The notes beneath the pieces are model-generated. The model had not been told where the DNA came from, searched no databases, and saw only the letters and a list, made by a program, of their open reading frames with translations. The position numbers and the translations under genes are program-made. 59,057 bases of DNA from Actinomycetota bacterium (GTDB taxonomy: Bacteria; Actinomycetota; Thermoleophilia; Miltoncostaeales; Miltoncostaeaceae). The DNA lies in assembly GCA_020636905.1 (NCBI GenBank), contig JACJWX010000017.1, positions 1 to 59,057 of the forward strand, in the 5' to 3' direction. This document shows positions 56,166 through 59,057 of this stretch, in pieces. The number at the start of each line of letters is the position of its first letter. Positions within the stretch are counted from its first letter, which is position 1.

Positions 56166-58328
56166 ATGCGGAACAGCGAGCTGAGCCTGCGGGGGTGGCT
56201 GCGAATCCTGCTCGCGTCGTTGTTCGCGGTGTTCGTCCTGACGGTCCCATCGGCGTTCTCGGCCGAGACGCCCACCGAGGTCCCCACGTCACTCGTCGCC
56301 CCCCTGGGAACCGACCGCCAGGCCGCGGTGGTCCCCTACGAGGACCTTCTGAAGGTGGCCCGCAAAGGCCAGCTGAACGCGGCGACCGTCGACGCGGCCC
56401 GCTATTGGGTCGCCGCCGTCGATGAGAACGGCACGGTCATCGCGTCCCAGATCCCCACGCCCGAAGCGGGTGTCGACTTCGGTGCCCGCACCCCCACCGA
56501 CGACGCACTCCGCGCGAGCGCAACCCCATCGGCGTTCGACCTGGCGGACTGGCTGCGTGCGCGCAACGTCGTCGTGGTCGGCCACACGAGCGGCACTCCC
56601 GCCGAGTCGTCCACCCAGGGCACCATCGCCCGCAGCCTGATCATCCCCCTCGGGGTCGCCACGGGTTTCGTGATCATCCTCATCGGAATGCTCGCGATCC
56701 GCGGGCGGATGGGCGGAGGTCGCCAGGGCGGCGCCGCCGGCCACGGCAAGATGCGCAAGAACGTCAAGGTCACCCCGCCCACGACGCGCTTCGCGAACGT
56801 CGCCGGATGTGACGAGGCCGTGGACGAGTTGCGCGAGGTCGTCTCGTTCCTCAAGTCGCCGCTGCGGTTCTCGCGGGTGGGTGCCCGCATGCCACGCGGC
56901 ATCATCCTCTGGGGACCTCCCGGCACCGGAAAGACCCTGCTCGCACGAGCGGTCGCCGGTGAGGCGGGAGTGCCCTTCTACGCCGTTTCGGGTTCCGATT
57001 TCGTCGACACCTTCGTCGGCGTCGGCGCCTCCCGTGTTCGCGACCTCTTCAATCAGGCCCGCGAGCAGGAGGACGGCGCCATCGTCTTCTTCGACGAGGT
57101 CGACGCCATCGGCCGTCAGCGAGGATCCGGCGCCGGGGGCGCGGATTCCGAGCGCGAGGCCACCCTCAACCAGCTGCTCGTCGAGCTGGACGGTTTCGGT
57201 CAGCGCGACCGCATCGTCGTCATCGCGGCGACCAACCGCGTGGACATGCTCGATCAGGCGCTCACTCGCCCCGGACGGTTCGACCGCCGGGTGCAGGTCG
57301 GACTTCCCGCCGAAGCCGGCCGCCGGGAGATCCTGGGGCTCTACGCCGCCGACAAGCCGCTCGAGGATTCGGCCGACCTCGACCGCATCGCCACCGTCAC
57401 CGCCGGGTTCTCGGGCGCCGACCTCTCCAACCTGCTGAACGAGGCGGCCATCATGGCGGCACGGGACGAGCGGACGCGCATCACCACGGCCGATCTCGAC
57501 GAAGGCATGCTCCGCGCCCTCGCGGGTCCCCAGAAGCGTGACCGGCGCATGGCCGAGGGTGAGCTCGAGGTCATCGCCTGGCACGAGGCGGGACACTGTC
57601 TCGCGGCCGAACTCTGCCCGTCGCACCAGCCGACCCAACGCATCACCATCCTCGCCCGCGGCGACGCGGGCGGGCTCGCGCTCTACGGCACCGAGGACCG
57701 CGCGCTGACCTCAGCCGAGCGGCTTCACGAGCGCATGGTGGTCGCCATGGCCGGGCGGGCCGCGGAACAACTCCGGTTCGGCGCCGTCAGCTCCGGCGCG
57801 GCGAACGACCTCGAACAGGTCACGAGCATCGCGCGGCAGGCCGTGGAGAAGCTCGGCTTCTCGTCTCGCGTCGGGCAGGTCACCCTCACCTCGAGCTTCG
57901 AGGGGAACCTCTCGGAGGGCACCCGCCGCACCGTCGAGCGCGAGGTCGTCGCGCAGGTCGAAGCGGCATACACGGACGCGCTCACGATGCTCGACGAGCA
58001 CCGCGACGAGCTCGACCGGCTCGCCGAACGCCTGCTCGCCGCCGAACAGCTCGACCGGGCGGAAATCGTCGAGACGCTCGGTGACCTGGTCACGCGACCG
58101 CTTCCCTCGCGACGTCCCCGGCCCATCCCGGTCCAGGCGCAGCACGCGCTGCCGGCGCCGATCGAGGACACCCCTCGGGACCGGCGCCGACGCCGGCCGC
58201 GGGTGGCCCTGCTCCCCCGTCTCGGAGGCGCCTACGCCTCGGCGAACACATTCGTTCGTGGCGGGACACGCGCCATCCGCATGTCACGCAGGATCAAGAC
58301 GCGCCAGCACCTGGGCGGCACCGGCTGA
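56166..58328 (+). CDS. ftsH: FtsH-like AAA+ zinc metalloprotease (paralogue 2)
   Basis: The 720-residue protein has two membrane helices (about 11-33 and 157-179) enclosing an extracytoplasmic domain, Walker A GPPGTGKT (250-257), the canonical pore loop DTFVGVGASR, Walker B FFDEVD (D310, E311), TNRVDMLDQAL and RPGRFDR, zinc motif HEAGH (473-477) and third ligand D548. A basic tail of about 70 residues (RRRRRPRVALLP) extends beyond the protease domain. It degrades membrane and regulatory proteins. ATG 56166 has GAGGAT upstream; TACACT at 56100-56105 is a possible -10. It is inserted between uvrA and uvrB. Confidence 0.94.
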   Translation: MRNSELSLRGWLRILLASLFAVFVLTVPSAFSAETPTEVPTSLVAPLGTDRQAAVVPYEDLLKVARKGQLNAATVDAARYWVAAVDENGTVIASQIPTPEAGVDFGARTPTDDALRASATPSAFDLADWLRARNVVVVGHTSGTPAESSTQGTIARSLIIPLGVATGFVIILIGMLAIRGRMGGGRQGGAAGHGKMRKNVKVTPPTTRFANVAGCDEAVDELREVVSFLKSPLRFSRVGARMPRGIILWGPPGTGKTLLARAVAGEAGVPFYAVSGSDFVDTFVGVGASRVRDLFNQAREQEDGAIVFFDEVDAIGRQRGSGAGGADSEREATLNQLLVELDGFGQRDRIVVIAATNRVDMLDQALTRPGRFDRRVQVGLPAEAGRREILGLYAADKPLEDSADLDRIATVTAGFSGADLSNLLNEAAIMAARDERTRITTADLDEGMLRALAGPQKRDRRMAEGELEVIAWHEAGHCLAAELCPSHQPTQRITILARGDAGGLALYGTEDRALTSAERLHERMVVAMAGRAAEQLRFGAVSSGAANDLEQVTSIARQAVEKLGFSSRVGQVTLTSSFEGNLSEGTRRTVEREVVAQVEAAYTDALTMLDEHRDELDRLAERLLAAEQLDRAEIVETLGDLVTRPLPSRRPRPIPVQAQHALPAPIEDTPRDRRRRRPRVALLPRLGGAYASANTFVRGGTRAIRMSRRIKTRQHLGGTG

Positions 58329-58348
58329 CATTCGCCGCCGCACGGTGA

Positions 58349-59057
58349 TCAGCGTTTGCGGCGCCGCCCGCCGGCGCGCTTCGGCGGTGTCGGGGGCAGC
58401 CGCTCGCCCGGCGAATGGTCGTCCGCGGCGGATCCCCCCGAGCGGGCGGACCTGGCGGTGACGCGCTCGAGTTGACGGCGGACCTCGGCCACCTGGTCCC
58501 GCAGGGAGGCGGCCTGTTCGAAGCGCAGGTCCTCGGCGGCGGCGAACATCTCGGTCTCGAGGTCCACGAGCAGCTGCTGGAGTTCCTCGGGCGTCCGTTT
58601 CTCGGCATCGGCGCGGATGGATTGCGCGCCGCGTTTCGTGCTCACCCCCTCCCCGAGGCCGAGGAGGGTCACGATGTCTGACACCCCCTTCACGATGGTC
58701 TGCGGGGTGATGCCGTGTTCGGCGTTGTACGCGAGCTGGATGCCGCGACGCCGCTCGGTCTCGCTGATCGCCGTCTCCATCGCGTCGGTGTGGCCGTCGG
58801 CGTACATGATCACGCGGCCGTTGACGTTGCGCGCGGCGCGTCCGATGGTCTGGATGAGCGAGGTGGTTCCGCGGAGGAAGCCCTCCTTGTCGGCGTCCAG
58901 GATCGCCACCAGGGTGACCTCGGGAAGATCCAGGCCCTCACGGAGCAGGTTCACGCCGACGAGCACGTCGAACTCCCCGAGGCGGAGTTCCCGGACGATC
59001 TTGATGCGTTCGAGCGTGTCGACCTCGCTGTGGAGGTACCGCGCCCGGACGCCCGAC
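58349..59057 (-). CDS. uvrB: Excinuclease ABC subunit B, 5' end cut by window edge
   Basis: UvrB is the damage-verifying helicase-like subunit of UvrABC. The frame is open from the window edge to the stop at 58349, about 235 codons of the C-terminal part: SGVRARYLHSEVDTLERI, VLVGVNLLREGLDLPEV, TIGRAARNVNGRVIMYAD, and a C-terminal UVR coiled-coil (EELQQLLVDLETEMFAAAEDLRFEQAASLRDQ) for UvrC contact. A basic Gly/Pro/Arg tail ends the protein. The promoter and any SOS box lie outside the window. Confidence 0.95.
   Translation of the reverse strand, partial: SGVRARYLHSEVDTLERIKIVRELRLGEFDVLVGVNLLREGLDLPEVTLVAILDADKEGFLRGTTSLIQTIGRAARNVNGRVIMYADGHTDAMETAISETERRRGIQLAYNAEHGITPQTIVKGVSDIVTLLGLGEGVSTKRGAQSIRADAEKRTPEELQQLLVDLETEMFAAAEDLRFEQAASLRDQVAEVRRQLERVTARSARSGGSAADDHSPGERLPPTPPKRAGGRRRKR

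Noticed and set aside
1..59057. Mobile elements, CRISPR arrays, tRNA or rRNA genes
   Set aside because: No transposase or integrase motif, no regularly spaced repeats and no tRNA or rRNA signature was seen in the gaps I read by eye.

Overview
The window is GC-rich, gene-dense bacterial chromosome, most like Actinomycetota and perhaps Thermoleophilia/Solirubrobacterales. That placement is inferred from the pdxS-pdxT-yebC-ruvC cluster, an F420-dependent NADP reductase (npdG), a mycobacterial-type LexA box, a LytR_C protein and very GC-rich codon use. I saw no rRNA, tRNA, CRISPR array, insertion sequence or prophage. Both ends cut through genes: a LytR_C protein at the left and uvrB at the right.

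Layout. 1-5.1 kb (minus): LytR_C membrane protein, ruvC-yebC-pdxT-pdxS operon, RpiR-type regulator and a lipoprotein. 5.1-11.6 kb: ligD (PE-LIG-POL), small membrane protein, HAD phosphatase, LysM/SLT lytic transglycosylase and a glycosidase-like lipoprotein. 11.6-14.7 kb: arsR-mmpL-osmC operon. 14.7-19.7 kb: DUF11-type secreted protein, DUF2283-like protein, an 88-codon gene under a perfect SOS box, DUF4097 protein, AI-2E transporter and an orphan cheW. 19.8-29.3 kb: thiL, an ftsH paralogue, zincin plus nitroreductase, npdG-folD-pcrA, cysE and a GNAT. 29.4-33.9 kb: frameshifted 2TM gene, GerW/YtfJ protein, flavodoxin, rrf2-adenosine kinase-cysK operon and a GRAM-like protein. 33.9-38.6 kb: hppA, DUF1844, GCS2 ligase and rex. 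38.7-44.6 kb: one tightly overlapped operon of uracil-DNA glycosylase, tsaE, tsaB, rimI, tsaD and a secreted subtilase. 44.9-47 kb: panC-panD-panB. 47-53 kb: fumC, M20 dipeptidase and two secreted proteins (seven-repeat propeller; thrombospondin type 3 repeats). 53-59 kb: uvrA, a second ftsH and uvrB.

The genes are mostly core metabolism (PLP, pantothenate, thiamine, folate, cysteine), tRNA t6A formation and DNA repair (ruvC, ligD, pcrA, UDG, uvrA, uvrB). Two things stand out. First, many first-in-operon genes have a TAnnnT -10 hexamer only 6-9 nt before the start codon, which implies widespread leaderless transcription. Second, the unknown gene at 16899-17165 has a consensus LexA box (CGAACATATGTTCG) lying on its leaderless start, and encodes a QLTLF sliding-clamp-binding-like motif at its N-terminus. 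It is the best candidate here for an undescribed DNA-damage function. All start choices, promoters and operators are read by eye.
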